Below are positions 38,067 to 52,719 of a stretch of 64,000 nucleotides of DNA, one piece after another; position 1 is the first letter of the stretch, and every line of letters starts with the position of its first letter. A program made the translations under genes and the position numbers. The notes under the pieces were generated by a model that was not told the DNA's origin, did not search any database, and saw only the letters and a program-made list of their open reading frames with translations. This stretch comes from Pseudomonadota bacterium (GTDB lineage Bacteria; Pseudomonadota; Alphaproteobacteria; Rhizobiales; Aestuariivirgaceae). The stretch spans positions 1 through 64,000 of the forward strand of contig CAUJIO010000058.1 in NCBI GenBank assembly GCA_963205315.1. The letters are read 5' to 3'.

Positions 38067-39551
38067 ATGCCAGATCTGATCCTAGCCATCGACCAGGGCA
38101 CGACCTCATCGCGGGCCATCGTCTTCGATGCGAAGCTGAAGCCGCTGGGATCGAACCAGAAGGAATTCCGGCAGTTCTATCCGAAATCCGGCTGGGTCGA
38201 GCATGATCCGGAGGAGATCTGGTCATCGGTTCTCACCGTTTGCAAGGCGGCGCTGAGGAAGGCCAAGGCAAAGCCGCACGCCGTGAAGGCCATCGGCATT
38301 ACCAACCAGCGCGAAACGGTGGTGATCTGGGACCGCAAGACCGGCAAGCCGATTCACAAGGCCATCGTCTGGCAGGACCGCCGCACGGCGGGGATTTGCG
38401 AGCAGCTGAAAGCTGAAGGCTACGAACGTCAGTTCACGGAGAAGACCGGGTTGCTGCTCGATCCGTATTTCTCCGGCACCAAGATCAAGTGGCTGCTCGA
38501 CACGGTGAAGGGTGCGCGCGCCAAGGCGGAAAAGGGCGAACTTGCATTCGGCACCATCGATACATTTCTCATCTGGCGGCTGACCGGCGGCAAGGTGCAT
38601 GCCACGGATGCCACCAATGCCTCGCGCACACTGCTCTACAATATCCACGCCGGCGAGTGGGACCAGGCGCTACTGCGCATTCTGGACGTGCCGGCGAGCC
38701 TGCTGCCCGAGGTGAAGGACTGCGCGGCGGATTTCGGCAGCACCGATGCGAGGCTTCTGGGTTCGGCTATTCCGATCTGCGGTGTGGCCGGCGATCAACA
38801 GGCCGCAACCGTTGGGCAGGCGTGTTTCGAGCCCGGCATGATGAAATCCACCTATGGCACGGGCTGTTTTGCGCTGCTTAATACCGGACACACAGCTGTT
38901 GCCTCGCAGAACCGCTTGCTGACGACGGTGGCCTATCAGCTTGATGGCAAGCGCACTTATGCGCTGGAAGGGGCCATTTTCATTGCCGGAGCCGCGGTGC
39001 AGTGGCTGCGTGATGGATTGAAGCTGGTGAAGTCAGCGTCCGAGTCTGGCGCGTTGGCCAAGTCGGCCGATCCGAACCAGCAGGTCTATCTGGTTCCCGC
39101 CTTCGTGGGCCTTGGAGCACCCTACTGGAACCCGCAGGCGCGCGGCGCGCTGTTCGGGCTGACGCGTGGCACGACCAACAAGGAACTGGCGCAGGCCACA
39201 CTTGAAGCTGTGTGCTACCAGACGCGCGATCTTCTCGAGGCGATGCAGAAGGATTGGGGCTCGCAGGGCAAAACCATCCTGCGTGTCGACGGTGGCATGA
39301 CGGCATCCGACTGGACGATGCAGCGCCTCGCCGACATTCTCGATGCGCCGGTCGACCGGCCGCAAGTGCTGGAGACAACGGCGCTTGGCGCCGCCTATCT
39401 TGCAGGCCATCAGGCCGGACTGCTGCCCAAGCCCTCGGTCTTCGCCAAGACATGGAAGCGCGAGACGCGCTTCGTGCCAAAGATGAAGGCGGATGTGCGC
39501 GAGGCCAAGTATGACGGCTGGAAGGACGCAGTCCGAAAGCTGCTGGCTTAG
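38067..39551 (+). CDS. glpK: Glycerol kinase
   Basis: A 494-residue FGGY kinase that phosphorylates glycerol to sn-glycerol 3-phosphate. The phosphate loop [15 protein letters not shown] is at the start, with [40 protein letters not shown], and the C-terminal [20 protein letters not shown], all typical of GlpK. It ends the glpRDK operon and overlaps the convergent lgt gene by four bases. No GlpF facilitator is next to it, so the ABC importer may supply glycerol. Confidence 0.96.
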   Translation: MPDLILAIDQGTTSSRAIVFDAKLKPLGSNQKEFRQFYPKSGWVEHDPEEIWSSVLTVCKAALRKAKAKPHAVKAIGITNQRETVVIWDRKTGKPIHKAIVWQDRRTAGICEQLKAEGYERQFTEKTGLLLDPYFSGTKIKWLLDTVKGARAKAEKGELAFGTIDTFLIWRLTGGKVHATDATNASRTLLYNIHAGEWDQALLRILDVPASLLPEVKDCAADFGSTDARLLGSAIPICGVAGDQQAATVGQACFEPGMMKSTYGTGCFALLNTGHTAVASQNRLLTTVAYQLDGKRTYALEGAIFIAGAAVQWLRDGLKLVKSASESGALAKSADPNQQVYLVPAFVGLGAPYWNPQARGALFGLTRGTTNKELAQATLEAVCYQTRDLLEAMQKDWGSQGKTILRVDGGMTASDWTMQRLADILDAPVDRPQVLETTALGAAYLAGHQAGLLPKPSVFAKTWKRETRFVPKMKADVREAKYDGWKDAVRKLLA

Positions 39552-40465
39552 GGAGTTGCTGCCTCCGTTGCCGTTCCGCGCTTGATGGCGAGATAGTCCG
39601 TCGTCCAGCTCGTCGGGATCGACAGCGGGAAGAGGATCAGCAGCAGCAGGACGATAGCGCTGAGCAGCGAGACGGGTGTGGTACCGTCAGGTTGGTCTGT
39701 TTGCTCGTACACAGGCCGCCACAGGCAGATCGCCAGCATCACGGCGCCGAAGACGGCCATGCCGATGTTGAACCATTGGCCTGGTCCCAGTCCACCGAGC
39801 GAAGATTCGTAGTCGCGGAACTGGTCGACAAGGAAACGCAGGCCGCCATAACCAATGAGGAAGACGGAGGTGGCGACGCCCTGACCAGCCGGCCAGCGCC
39901 GGGGGATGAGCATCAGCAGCGGCACGAGCGCCAGGTTCTTGGCGCCATCGTAGAGCGAGACCGGATGGCGGAAGCCTTCGACGTCGGGGAGTTTCACGCC
40001 CCATGGCATGGATGTCACCGTACCGATGACGCCGCCTTCGATGAAGTTGCCGATGCGGCCGACGCCGAAGATGAAGGCGGCCGCGACCGAGAGGATGTCC
40101 AGCAGCTTGAGGATGGGTGTTCGTGTCCACAGTGATGCAAGGAGAGCGGCGAGCGCCGAGCCCGCCAGGAGACCATGTGTCGCCATGCCGCCAACCCACA
40201 ACTGAGGAATCTGGTTCAGATGATCGCGATACCAGGCCCACTCGTAGACGATGACTTCGAACACCCTGCCACCGGCAAGGATCAGCACGACGAAGATGAT
40301 GGAAAGGTTGACGACCTGGGCAGGGGACCAGCCCAAGGTCTCCCGTTTCCGCCACAGCCACCACAGCATGAAGGCGAAACCAAAGGTATAGGCGAAGCCA
40401 TACCAGTAAACGCGAAACCCCGCGATGGTGAACATCACGGGGTCGATATTGTGAACGAAACCCAT
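39548..40465 (-). CDS. lgt: Prolipoprotein diacylglyceryl transferase
   Basis: A 305-residue inner-membrane enzyme with about seven transmembrane helices that transfers diacylglycerol from phosphatidylglycerol to the lipobox cysteine of prolipoproteins. The Lgt signature GRIGNFIEG is present, with [11 protein letters not shown] near the N-terminus. The usual FHGGL segment reads THGLLAG, keeping the His-Gly but not the second Gly, so it could be a divergent Lgt or a paralogue. ATG 40465 has a strong GGAGGAGGCC upstream; an open frame reaches 40492. Confidence 0.82.
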   Translation of the reverse strand: MGFVHNIDPVMFTIAGFRVYWYGFAYTFGFAFMLWWLWRKRETLGWSPAQVVNLSIIFVVLILAGGRVFEVIVYEWAWYRDHLNQIPQLWVGGMATHGLLAGSALAALLASLWTRTPILKLLDILSVAAAFIFGVGRIGNFIEGGVIGTVTSMPWGVKLPDVEGFRHPVSLYDGAKNLALVPLLMLIPRRWPAGQGVATSVFLIGYGGLRFLVDQFRDYESSLGGLGPGQWFNIGMAVFGAVMLAICLWRPVYEQTDQPDGTTPVSLLSAIVLLLLILFPLSIPTSWTTDYLAIKRGTATEAATP

Positions 40466-40495
40466 GTGGCCTCCTCCTTCTCGGAGCCACATTGC

Positions 40496-40516
40496 GGCGC
40501 GCCGGATTGGCGCGCC
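40496..40516 (-). terminator. GC hairpin after gltD
   Basis: GGCGCGCC-GGATT-GGCGCGCC forms an 8-bp stem with a 5-base loop, 10 bases after the gltD stop and before lgt in the same direction. There is no T tract, so termination would be weak. Confidence 0.35.
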
Positions 40517-40526
40517 TTGATTGGCA

Positions 40527-41945
40527 TCAACGCGGGAGGATGGTTTCTCCCATCAGGTATTCGTCGACGGCACGGGCGGCCTGACGGCCTTCGCGGATGG
40601 CCCAGACGACGAGTGATTGGCCACGGCGCATGTCACCGCCGGCGAAGACCTTCTCGACGCTGGTCTTGTAGTTCATCACATTGGCGTTGACGTTGCCGCG
40701 CGGGTCGAGGGCGACGCCGAGCGACTGCAACATGCCATCCTGCACCGGATGAACGAATCCCATGGCGAGCAGCACGAGATCGGCCTTCAGCTCGAACTCG
40801 CTGCCGGGGATTTCCTTCATGGCGCCATCGACGCGGACGCAATGCAGCTTCTTCACTTCGCCGTTCTCGCCCGAGAAGGACTTGGTCAGCACCGAGAAGT
40901 CGCGCTCCGCACCTTCCAGGTGCGATGACGACGTGCGCATCTTCAAGGGCCAGTTCGGCCAGGTGAGAAGCTTGTTTTCCTTCTCCGGCGGCTGCGGCAT
41001 GACTTCCAGCTGGGTGACCGAGAGCGCGCCCTGGCGGTTCGAGGTGCCGATGCAGTCCGAGCCTGTATCACCGCCGCCGATGACGACGACGTGCTTGCCC
41101 GCTGCAAGGATCGGGTGATTGTCGAGCGGGGCCTCCTTCGAGACGCGGCGGTTCTGCTGCGGCAGGAATTCCATGGCGAAGTGCACACCGGCAAGGTCGC
41201 GGCCCGGGATCGGCAAATCGCGCGGCTTCTCCGAACCGCCAGACAGCAGCACGGCATCGAAGCTGTCGACCAGCTGCTGGGCGTCCTGCGTCACACCGAT
41301 GTGGGTGCCATAGTGGAAGGTGACGCCCTCGGCTTCCATCTGCTGGATACGGCGGTCGATCAGGTGCTTTTCCATCTTGAAGTCGGGGATGCCATAACGC
41401 AGCAGGCCGCCGGCCTTGGCGTTCTTCTCGAAGACATGGACGGAGTGACCGGCGCGGGCCAACTGCTGGGCGGCGGCCAATCCTGCAGGTCCGCCGCCGA
41501 CGACGGCAACTTTCTTGCCGGTTTTGTCGCGGAAGTTCTCCGGTCTCAGCCAGCCGTTTTCCCAGGCCTTGTCGACGATGGCGCATTCGATGGTCTTGAT
41601 GGTGACCGGCGTATCCTCGAGGTTCAGCGTACAGGACGCCTCGCAGGGTGCGGGGCATACACGGCCGGTGAATTCGGGGAAGTTGTTGGTCGAGTGCAGA
41701 TTGCGCGAGGCCTCTTCCCAGTCGCCCAGATAGACCAGATCGTTCCAGTCGGGGATCTGGTTGTTCACCGGGCAGCCGTTGTGACAGAAGGGGATGCCGC
41801 AGTTCATGCAGCGCGCCGCCTGATTGCGTACGCCTTCCTCCGACAGAGGAATGACGAACTCATGGTAGTGCCGCAATCGGTCAGCGGCCGGCGTGTACTT
41901 CCGGTCCTGCCGCTCGATCTCGAGGAAACCTGTGACCTTGCCCAT
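40527..41945 (-). CDS. gltD: Glutamate synthase (NADPH) small subunit
   Basis: A 472-residue flavoprotein that passes electrons from NADPH to the large subunit. The N-terminal Fe-S cysteine region is [20 protein letters not shown]. The FAD motif [20 protein letters not shown] and the NADPH motif [20 protein letters not shown] are present. Length is normal. It follows gltB with the stop and start almost touching (TAA, C, ATG), with AGGAG inside the gltB end, so the two are translationally coupled. Confidence 0.96.
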   Translation of the reverse strand: MGKVTGFLEIERQDRKYTPAADRLRHYHEFVIPLSEEGVRNQAARCMNCGIPFCHNGCPVNNQIPDWNDLVYLGDWEEASRNLHSTNNFPEFTGRVCPAPCEASCTLNLEDTPVTIKTIECAIVDKAWENGWLRPENFRDKTGKKVAVVGGGPAGLAAAQQLARAGHSVHVFEKNAKAGGLLRYGIPDFKMEKHLIDRRIQQMEAEGVTFHYGTHIGVTQDAQQLVDSFDAVLLSGGSEKPRDLPIPGRDLAGVHFAMEFLPQQNRRVSKEAPLDNHPILAAGKHVVVIGGGDTGSDCIGTSNRQGALSVTQLEVMPQPPEKENKLLTWPNWPLKMRTSSSHLEGAERDFSVLTKSFSGENGEVKKLHCVRVDGAMKEIPGSEFELKADLVLLAMGFVHPVQDGMLQSLGVALDPRGNVNANVMNYKTSVEKVFAGGDMRRGQSLVVWAIREGRQAARAVDEYLMGETILPR

Positions 41946-41946
41946 G

Positions 41947-46620
<4,674 letters not shown>

Positions 46621-47078
46621 GGCCAACTCCTTGTCTCTTCCTCAGTCCATTTTATCTCCAACTGGCCCGTCATTGAACCGGCTGGCGTCTTTTTTCGTCG
46701 TCTTTGGCGCAGGGGCTGATCTTGGGCGGGGGAGCCTTTGGGTGGCTGCCGGACCCGTTCCGGGCGATCAAACTCCTGGGCTTTCGTCTGCCCTTCGAGT
46801 TGACCCTTACTTGCGTTTGCGGAGCGTAGCTCGGGGCATGCAAGCGGCGTCAACGGCCGGTTTGGCCGTCGCTTTCAGGTTGGATGTGGTCGTATTCCGG
46901 AGCATCCGGGTCCACTAGCCTTGATTAACACCGCGAAAGGACAGGGGTACTGTCCTATTTCTTTTAAGCAGATTGAGGGGCGCCGCGCAAGGAAGGAATC
47001 GGCTACGGGAAAAATACGCAATAATATTGCGCGCGTTTGATATTCTCAGTTTCCCATATTTGAGATAATTTCCTGAAT
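46621..47078. promoter_or_regulatory. Divergent region between gltB and the XRE gene, with palindromes
   Basis: A 458-base gene-free stretch. CGCAAT-AAT-ATTGCG (47017-47031) is a perfect 6-bp inverted repeat. TTCCCATATT (47051-47060) and AATATGAGAA (47076-47085) are inverted copies at 9 of 10 positions, and the second contains the start codon of the XRE gene, which suggests autoregulation. The 46621-46990 part shows nothing recognisable apart from the gltB ribosome-binding site. Confidence 0.5.
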
Positions 47079-47651
47079 ATGAGAACGGAGCACCTAAGCG
47101 ACGTCAGCATGGACCAGCGCATCGCGCAACGCTTGCGAAGTCTGCGAGCGGAACGGGGATGGTCGCTGGAAGACCTCGCGGCGCGCAGCGGCGTCAGCCG
47201 GGCGAGCCTGTCGCGGCTAGAGATCGGCGAGGTGAGCCCGACCGCGAGTGTCCTCGGCAAGCTGTGTGCGGCCTTCGGCCTGACGCTGTCGCGGTTGATG
47301 TTCCTGCTTGAGGACCAGTTCCCGGCACGGCTGGCGCATGAGGACCAGCCGGTGTGGACGGATGCGGACGCGGACTTCGTCCGCCGCGCAGTGTCGCCCC
47401 CGGCGCAAGGATTGGCAGGCGAAGTGATCGACTGTGAGCTGAGGCCCGATACGCAAATCTGTTATGAACGGCCGCCGCGGCCCGGCCTCGAACATCATCT
47501 GGTGATGATGGAGGGCGAGCTTGACATCACGGTTGACGGGCAGAGCCACAGGCTGCTGCCGGGCGACTGCTTGCGCTATCGGCTGCAAGGGGCGAGCCGG
47601 TTCATGACGCCTCCACATGCTGGTGCTCGTTATTTTCTCTTTGTGGTATGA
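47079..47651 (+). CDS. XRE-family regulator with cupin sensor domain
   Basis: A 190-residue regulator. The HTH is at about 12-70 (RIAQRLRSLRAERGWSLEDL, then RSGVSRASLSRLEIGEVSP). A cupin barrel at about 110-190 (LEHHLVMMEGELDITVDGQS, LPGDCLRYRL) binds a small ligand. Such proteins often control amino acid or polyamine genes. ATG 47079 has no clear Shine-Dalgarno and may be leaderless; ATG 47109 (MDQRIAQR) is the alternative. The acetyltransferase gene follows 10 bases after it, so they are probably an operon. Confidence 0.88.
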   Translation: MRTEHLSDVSMDQRIAQRLRSLRAERGWSLEDLAARSGVSRASLSRLEIGEVSPTASVLGKLCAAFGLTLSRLMFLLEDQFPARLAHEDQPVWTDADADFVRRAVSPPAQGLAGEVIDCELRPDTQICYERPPRPGLEHHLVMMEGELDITVDGQSHRLLPGDCLRYRLQGASRFMTPPHAGARYFLFVV

Positions 47652-47661
47652 GGGGGACGCG

Positions 47662-48120
47662 ATGATCGACATCCGCAAGGGCGACCTGCAAGACGCACGT
47701 ATTCTTGCCTTGCTGCGTTATCACTTCGACACATGCCATGAAGTGTCGCCGCCGGGCAGCGCGCATGTGTTGGACGTATCACGGCTTGCTGATCCAAGCA
47801 TTGATTTCTTCGCAGCCTGGGGCGGCGGCACGTTGCTGGGCGTTGGTGCCGTCAAGTATTCCGACGATGCATTCGGGGAAGTGAAGTCAATGCACACGTC
47901 CGAAGCTGCACGGCGCCGTGGCGTTGGCGGCGCCATCCTCCGGCACATCATCGAGACGGCTCGTTCCAGGGGCATCAAGCGGCTCAGCCTCGAAACCGGT
48001 TCATTCGGATATTTCGAACCGGCCGTTGCCCTCTACAAGGCGCATGGGTTCGTGGAATGCCCACCCTTCGGTGACTACAAGCTTGATCCCAACAGCGTAT
48101 TCCTCACGCGCGAGATCTAG
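47662..48120 (+). CDS. GNAT-family N-acetyltransferase
   Basis: A 152-residue GNAT enzyme using acetyl-CoA. The pyrophosphate-binding motif is SEAARRRGVGGAILRHIIE at about residues 92-110, and the C-terminal LETGSFGYFEPAVALYKAHG is typical of the PhnO/YjaB-like group. The substrate is not known. ATG 47662 (MIDIRKGD) has GAGGGGGACG upstream; the frame is open from 47617. It overlaps the convergent exporter gene by four bases. Confidence 0.9.
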   Translation: MIDIRKGDLQDARILALLRYHFDTCHEVSPPGSAHVLDVSRLADPSIDFFAAWGGGTLLGVGAVKYSDDAFGEVKSMHTSEAARRRGVGGAILRHIIETARSRGIKRLSLETGSFGYFEPAVALYKAHGFVECPPFGDYKLDPNSVFLTREI

Positions 48121-48899
48121 AGAAGCGGCGCCACGCCCTTCCATGTCACGTATGCGCCGATCAGCATGACGAAGATGGCGAAGACCATGGACAAAGTGCC
48201 TTTGGAACCTGAGAGATGCTTGCCTGCAAATGTGCCGATTATTCCGCCCGCTACACCGCCGGCGATGAAGAGGCCTGCAATGCGCCAGTCGACGAGGCCT
48301 GCGAGCGCGTAGTTCGCTGCGGTCGTTGCGCCAAACACGGTGATTGCCACCAGCGAAGTGCCTATGGCGTAGGCGATCGGCATTCCGGTTGCGAGCATTA
48401 GACCGGGAACGATGAGAAAGCCGCCGCCAATTCCAAAGAAGCCCGAGAGCATGCCAACAGCAAACCCGATGAGCAGCAACAGGGGCAAGAGTTCCCGGAC
48501 GGTCGAGAACGTCAGGCGGATGTCGGGATTGCCCTCGGCATCTTTTTTCAGCAACATCACCGTGCCGACGATCAGCATGAGAACGCCGAAAAGCGCCAGC
48601 AGGTTTTGCCCCGGCACCTTCATCGCAATCGTCGATCCTGCCCACGCGCCGGCTATTCCGGCGGCCGAAAACGAAACGGCACAAGGCCATTTCACCATGC
48701 CGTTGCGGGCATGGTTCACAAGATTGGCTGCCGCGCTAAGTGACACCGCGATTGCGCTGGTGCCAATGGCGAGATGCGGCGAGCCGATGCCGACAACGTA
48801 GAGCAGGAGAGGCACGGCGATGATCGAGCCACCGCCGCCCACCAGGCCCAGAACGAAGCCGACGAGCGAGCCGGAGATGATGCTCAGCAGGTCTTGCAT
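48117..48899 (-). CDS. TauE/SafE-family sulfite/sulfur-anion exporter
   Basis: A 260-residue membrane protein with about eight hydrophobic segments in the two-repeat TauE/SafE layout. The first repeat has GLVGGGGSIIAVPLLLYVVG; the second has GFFGIGGGFLIVPGLMLATG. Members export sulfite, sulfoacetate or similar anions. It lies downstream of the rhodanese and ArsR genes on the same strand, which fits removal of sulfite made by the persulfide dioxygenase encoded across the operator. Confidence 0.9.
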   Translation of the reverse strand: MQDLLSIISGSLVGFVLGLVGGGGSIIAVPLLLYVVGIGSPHLAIGTSAIAVSLSAAANLVNHARNGMVKWPCAVSFSAAGIAGAWAGSTIAMKVPGQNLLALFGVLMLIVGTVMLLKKDAEGNPDIRLTFSTVRELLPLLLLIGFAVGMLSGFFGIGGGFLIVPGLMLATGMPIAYAIGTSLVAITVFGATTAANYALAGLVDWRIAGLFIAGGVAGGIIGTFAGKHLSGSKGTLSMVFAIFVMLIGAYVTWKGVAPLL

Positions 48900-48911
48900 G
48901 GGCGTCTGGTG

Positions 48912-49220
48912 CTAGCCGCGCTTGACCGGCAATCCAGCCGCCTTCCAGGCTTCGATTCCGCCATCGAGAATGTAGGTCTCGGCATCCGTGCAATTGGCCA
49001 GCGCGCGTTCGTTCATGCGGGTGCGGGCGCCAGATTTGCAGTGGAAGACGATTACCGGCGGTGCATCGTTCAGTGGCACCCCCATCCGCGACAGCGGATG
49101 GTTGCGGGCGCCGGGAATATTCTCGGCCGCATACTCATTCTGCTCACGGATATCGATGAGCAGGGCGCCATCATCGACAAGCTTCCTGGCGTCTTTGGCG
49201 GATATATGTTTCAGTGACAT
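48912..49220 (-). CDS. Single-domain rhodanese
   Basis: A 102-residue sulfurtransferase. The active-site loop is HCKSGART with the persulfide-carrying Cys61. LIDIREQNEYAAENIPGARN and ILDGGIEAWKAAGLP are typical. It would move sulfane sulfur between glutathione persulfide, thiosulfate and acceptors. It lies 13 bases after the ArsR stop and before the exporter, forming a three-gene operon. Confidence 0.93.
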   Translation of the reverse strand: MSLKHISAKDARKLVDDGALLIDIREQNEYAAENIPGARNHPLSRMGVPLNDAPPVIVFHCKSGARTRMNERALANCTDAETYILDGGIEAWKAAGLPVKRG

Positions 49221-49233
49221 GTTTGGTTTCCTT

Positions 49234-49548
49234 TCAGCAGAATTGGGTTTTCAGCGTGGTGAGGAGCTGGCCGACGCGCGGATCGGCAACGCGATAGAAG
49301 ATCGACTGCGCATCGCGCCGGAATGCCACCATTTTCTCATCGCGCATGCGGGCGAGGTGCTGAGACAGCGCCGACTGGCTCAATCCAACCTCGGCGCTGA
49401 GTGCCATGACGCCCATTTCGCCGTGTTCGAGCAACTTGCAGAGAATCATCAGACGCTTCTCATTGGCCAGCGCCTTCAGCAGTGTCGCGGCTTCCGAGGC
49501 CTTTTCCTCAAAGCCCGCCAGCGACTGGTCGATCATTGGTACGGTCAT
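49234..49548 (-). CDS. ArsR-family persulfide-responsive repressor (BigR/SqrR type)
   Basis: A 104-residue winged-helix repressor. The recognition helix is LSQSALSQHLARMRDE. Cys37 (ILCKLLEHGE) and the C-terminal Cys104 (TQFC) sit at positions like the reactive cysteine pair of BigR/SqrR, which form a disulfide or polysulfide when sulfide builds up and release DNA. The surrounding rhodanese, exporter and MBL dioxygenase genes are the standard target set. ATG at 49536 (residue 5) is an alternative start. Confidence 0.88.
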   Translation of the reverse strand: MTVPMIDQSLAGFEEKASEAATLLKALANEKRLMILCKLLEHGEMGVMALSAEVGLSQSALSQHLARMRDEKMVAFRRDAQSIFYRVADPRVGQLLTTLKTQFC

Positions 49549-49572
49549 CCGATCCTCGTGAATTAGATATTG

Positions 49573-49596
49573 CTAATATATAATTCTCTAATATAT
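49573..49596. promoter_or_regulatory. AT-rich direct repeat, candidate BigR-type operator
   Basis: CTAATATAT occurs at 49573-49581 and 49588-49596, 15 bases apart, in the 79-base divergent spacer between the repressor and the MBL gene. TTAG-ATATTG-CTAA at 49563-49576 adds an inverted element. The run stands out sharply from the GC-rich surroundings, as BigR boxes do. Confidence 0.6.
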
Positions 49597-49627
49597 TGTC
49601 AAGCGAAGTTGCATACCTGAGGTCGTC

Positions 49628-50497
49628 ATGCGCCAGCCAATCATTCACGCCTTCTTCGATGAACCCACCAATACCGTCAGCTATCTTGTGGCTGATCCCG
49701 TGACCCGTCAGGCTGCGGTGATCGACCCGGTGCTGGACTACGACCACAAGTCTGGCAAGGCCTCGGCCAAGTCGGCGGATCAGATTCTCGAAAAGGCCCG
49801 TGCGGACGGGTTCACCATTGGGTTGATCCTGGAGACCCATGTGCATGCCGATCATTTGTCCGGTGCGCCCTACATCAAACTCAAGACGGGCGCAAAAGTG
49901 GCAATCGGCGAGCGCATACGCGAAGTGCAGAAAATCTTCCGCCCGGTGTTCAATGCAATGGACGTCTCCGGGGAAGGATCGGAATTCGATATTCTGTTCA
50001 AGGACGGCGACCGCTTCAAGATTGGCGAGCTTGGCGGCGAAGTGATTGCGACGCCCGGCCACACGCCAGCCTGTGTGTCCTATAAGATCGAGGATGCCGT
50101 CTTCGTTGGCGACACGCTGTTCATGCCGGACTATGGCACGGCGCGCGCGGACTTTCCGGGCGGGGACGCGCGTGAACTTTACCGCTCGATCCGCAAGCTG
50201 CTGGCGCTGCCGAAAAAGACGCGCCTGTTCATGTGTCACGACTATCTCCCCAGGGGCGGCCGCGACCACTATTCATGGGAAACCACGGTGGGAGAGGAAC
50301 TGGCTCACAACGTCCATGTGCATGAGGGTGTGAGCGAGGACGAGTTCGTGAAGATGCGGATGGCGCGCGATACGACGCTTGCCGCGCCGACGTTGTTGAT
50401 GCCGTCCATCCAAGTCAACATGCGGGCCGGGAATCTGCCGCCCGCTGACGCCAATGGCGTGCACTATCTGCGGGTGCCGATCACCCTTGCGTCCTGA
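49628..50497 (+). CDS. MBL-fold persulfide dioxygenase-like hydrolase (Blh/ETHE1 type)
   Basis: A 289-residue metallo-beta-lactamase-fold enzyme. Metal ligands are in HVHADHLSG (about residues 70-78), TPGHTPACVSY and FVGDTLFMPDYG. The CHDYLPRGG motif near residue 205 is shared with Blh of BigR operons. It probably oxidises glutathione persulfide to sulfite, which the neighbouring exporter would remove. It is divergent from the repressor gene and shares the AT-rich operator. Confidence 0.9.
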   Translation: MRQPIIHAFFDEPTNTVSYLVADPVTRQAAVIDPVLDYDHKSGKASAKSADQILEKARADGFTIGLILETHVHADHLSGAPYIKLKTGAKVAIGERIREVQKIFRPVFNAMDVSGEGSEFDILFKDGDRFKIGELGGEVIATPGHTPACVSYKIEDAVFVGDTLFMPDYGTARADFPGGDARELYRSIRKLLALPKKTRLFMCHDYLPRGGRDHYSWETTVGEELAHNVHVHEGVSEDEFVKMRMARDTTLAAPTLLMPSIQVNMRAGNLPPADANGVHYLRVPITLAS

Positions 50498-50570
50498 ACA
50501 TGGCTGATTTGCCAAGCTGACTCCTGATCGCTAGTGAGGGGGCAGCAACCCCTTTGGCCGTCAGGACAAC

Positions 50571-51464
50571 ATGGCAGTGTCTACCAACCTTCGCGGTATC
50601 GGTGCCGTGCTCCTTGCCACTGGTGCTTTCGTGGCCAATGACAGCTGCATGAAACTGGCGCTGTCGGATGCGCCGCCGTTTCAGGTGCTGGTGATGCGCG
50701 GCATCGCCGCCTGTCTGTGGTGCCTGCCGGTTGTGCTGTTCGCCGGTTTTGGCCGCGACCTGCCGAAAACCTTCAACCGTTGGGTCCTGTTGCGCTCCTT
50801 CAGCGAAGTTTTCGCCATTCTCAGCTTCATTCTGGCGCTGGCCAAGATGCCGATTGCCGATGTGACGGCGATTGCGCAGACGGCTCCGCTCATCGTGCTG
50901 ATCGGGACCTGGCTGATCTGGGGCGACAAGATCGGCACGCTACGATTCTTCCTGATCGCAGTTGGAATCACCGGTGCCATTCTGGTGGCACAGCCCGGTG
51001 GCGACGCGGCCTCGCCTTTCGCTATCTTCGGCTTCTTCTGTGCCGTCGGTGCGGCTGGCCGCGACATTGCCACCCGCAAGGTGCCGAGCGGAACGCCGGC
51101 TTTGATCGTCACCTTCTCGACGTTGCTCACCGTGATGCTTTCGGCCCTCGTCTGCCTTCTGCTGTTCGAGACACCTGTGCAGCCGACATTGCGGCACGCC
51201 GGGCTCATGGCGGTTGCAGGCATCTTCCTGATGTGCGGCCATGCCTTCATCTTCCTGGCCTATCGCATGGCGCCGGCGCGCGTGGTGGCTCCGTTCAACT
51301 ACGCATTCATGTTGTGGGCAGGGCTTTCAGGCCTGCTGTTGTTCAATGAAGTTCCCAATGCGCTTGCCATCGGCGGCATGACCCTCATCCTGCTGGCTGG
51401 CCTTGCGGTGGTGATGCTGGAAGGCCGGACACGGCAAGGTGAACGGGCGTCACCTGCAGCTTGA
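50571..51464 (+). CDS. EamA/DMT-family transporter
   Basis: A 297-residue inner-membrane protein with ten predicted transmembrane helices in two EamA repeats (GAVLLATGAFVANDSCMKLA and, in the second half, AVGAAGRDIATRKVPSG). The family exports metabolites such as amino acids or uptakes S-adenosylmethionine; the substrate cannot be told. CAGGACAAC precedes ATG 50571. It is upstream of the bufferin genes in the same direction, 71 bases apart, but probably a separate unit because the latter has its own strong ribosome-binding site and leader. Confidence 0.88.
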   Translation: MAVSTNLRGIGAVLLATGAFVANDSCMKLALSDAPPFQVLVMRGIAACLWCLPVVLFAGFGRDLPKTFNRWVLLRSFSEVFAILSFILALAKMPIADVTAIAQTAPLIVLIGTWLIWGDKIGTLRFFLIAVGITGAILVAQPGGDAASPFAIFGFFCAVGAAGRDIATRKVPSGTPALIVTFSTLLTVMLSALVCLLLFETPVQPTLRHAGLMAVAGIFLMCGHAFIFLAYRMAPARVVAPFNYAFMLWAGLSGLLLFNEVPNALAIGGMTLILLAGLAVVMLEGRTRQGERASPAA

Positions 51465-51535
51465 CGTCCAAGTGATTTCCAGTTGACCATGGGTTGGGGC
51501 AAGAACGGCTCATTGGAACCACAGGAGGACAATCC

Positions 51536-51826
51536 ATGACAACGACACGACGCAACACGCTTCTTGCCATCGCCGGTGCAATGACGGCCGCCATCGCCGC
51601 GACCGCCGCATCGACCGCATCCCAGGCGGCGGACATGGAGAAGTGCTACGGCGTTGCGCTGAAGGGCCAGAATGATTGCGCCGCCGGGGAGGGCACCAGC
51701 TGCGCAGGCACGTCGACAATCGACTATCAGGGCAACTCCTGGAAGCTGGTGCCGAAGGGCACATGCGTCACCACCGAAACACCACTGGGCCCAGGCTCGC
51801 TCGAGCCGATCAAGCGTCCAGCCTGA
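51536..51826 (+). CDS. bufA: Bufferin-type RiPP precursor (DUF2282)
   Basis: A 96-residue secreted precursor peptide. A signal peptide (to about residue 31, ASQA) is followed by a core with four cysteines: Cys37 ([11 protein letters not shown]), Cys48 (NDCA), Cys56 (SCAGTS) and Cys77 (PKGTC). Known DUF2282 bufferins carry this pattern; MNIO enzymes convert the core cysteines to thiooxazoles, giving a periplasmic copper-binding product. The signal peptide serves as leader. A strong ACAGGAGGAC precedes ATG 51536. It is followed by the MNIO enzyme, its partner and a DoxX gene. Confidence 0.9.
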   Translation: MTTTRRNTLLAIAGAMTAAIAATAASTASQAADMEKCYGVALKGQNDCAAGEGTSCAGTSTIDYQGNSWKLVPKGTCVTTETPLGPGSLEPIKRPA

Positions 51827-51867
51827 GATTGACGGGGCGCGGGTCAATTCTGCGCCTCATTGCCACG

Positions 51868-52719
51868 ATGCGAGTGCCCTCATCCCTACCCGATCGCGGC
51901 GGCCTCGGACTGAAGGCCGAGCACTATCGCGATATTCTGGCTGCAAAGCCGGATGTCGGGTTCTTCGAGATCCATGCAGAGAATTATATGGGCGGCGGCG
52001 GTCCTCCACATCGATACCTCACGGCCATCCGCGTTGACTATCCGATCTCGCTGCATGGCGTTGGGCTTTCGATTGGCGGTGATCGCCCACTGGATCGCGA
52101 TCATCTGCAGCGGTTGAAGGACTTGAGCGACCGCTATGAGCCGGGCCTTTTCTCGGAACACCTCGCCTGGTCGACGCATGAGAGCGGTTATCTCTGCGAT
52201 CTGTTGCCGCTGCCTTATACCTCGGGAACGTTGCAGAGAGTCTGCGATCACATCGAGCAAACCCAGACCGCAATGGGCCGCCAGATGCTGCTTGAGAATC
52301 CGTCGAGCTATCTCGACTTCGAGGAGAGCACCTATTCCGAGGGACAGTTCATTGCCGAGATCGTGCGGCGTACCGGGTGCGGGTTGTTGCTCGATGTCAA
52401 CAACGTGTTCATATCAGCGGTGAATCTCAAGTTCCCGGCCATCGCCTATATCGATGCGTATCCGCTTTCACATGTGCAGGAGATTCATATCGCCGGGCAT
52501 GACGTGACGCGTGACGATGCCGGCCATCCGCTGCTGATCGATTCGCATGGCGCTTCAGTGGTGGACGAGGTGTGGGATCTCTATGCCGCGGTGATCGCCA
52601 GAACGGGCGCGCTTCCGACGCTTGTCGAGCGCGACAACAATGTGCCATCCCTCGACGTGCTGGTAGCCGAAGCCCGGCAAGCCGACCGGCTGATGCGGCG
52701 CATGGCAAAGGCATCGTGA
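51868..52719 (+). CDS. bufB: DUF692/MNIO multinuclear iron oxidative enzyme
   Basis: A 283-residue TIM-barrel enzyme of the MNIO (formerly DUF692) family that modifies cysteines of the bufferin precursor. Likely iron ligands are in [62 protein letters not shown] and LVERDNN, all matching the family. ATG 51868 (MRVPSSLP) is the family start but has a weak ribosome-binding site; TTG 51829 lies in frame right after the bufA stop. Translation is probably coupled to its neighbours, since its stop overlaps the bufC start (TGATG). Confidence 0.9.
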   Translation: MRVPSSLPDRGGLGLKAEHYRDILAAKPDVGFFEIHAENYMGGGGPPHRYLTAIRVDYPISLHGVGLSIGGDRPLDRDHLQRLKDLSDRYEPGLFSEHLAWSTHESGYLCDLLPLPYTSGTLQRVCDHIEQTQTAMGRQMLLENPSSYLDFEESTYSEGQFIAEIVRRTGCGLLLDVNNVFISAVNLKFPAIAYIDAYPLSHVQEIHIAGHDVTRDDAGHPLLIDSHGASVVDEVWDLYAAVIARTGALPTLVERDNNVPSLDVLVAEARQADRLMRRMAKAS

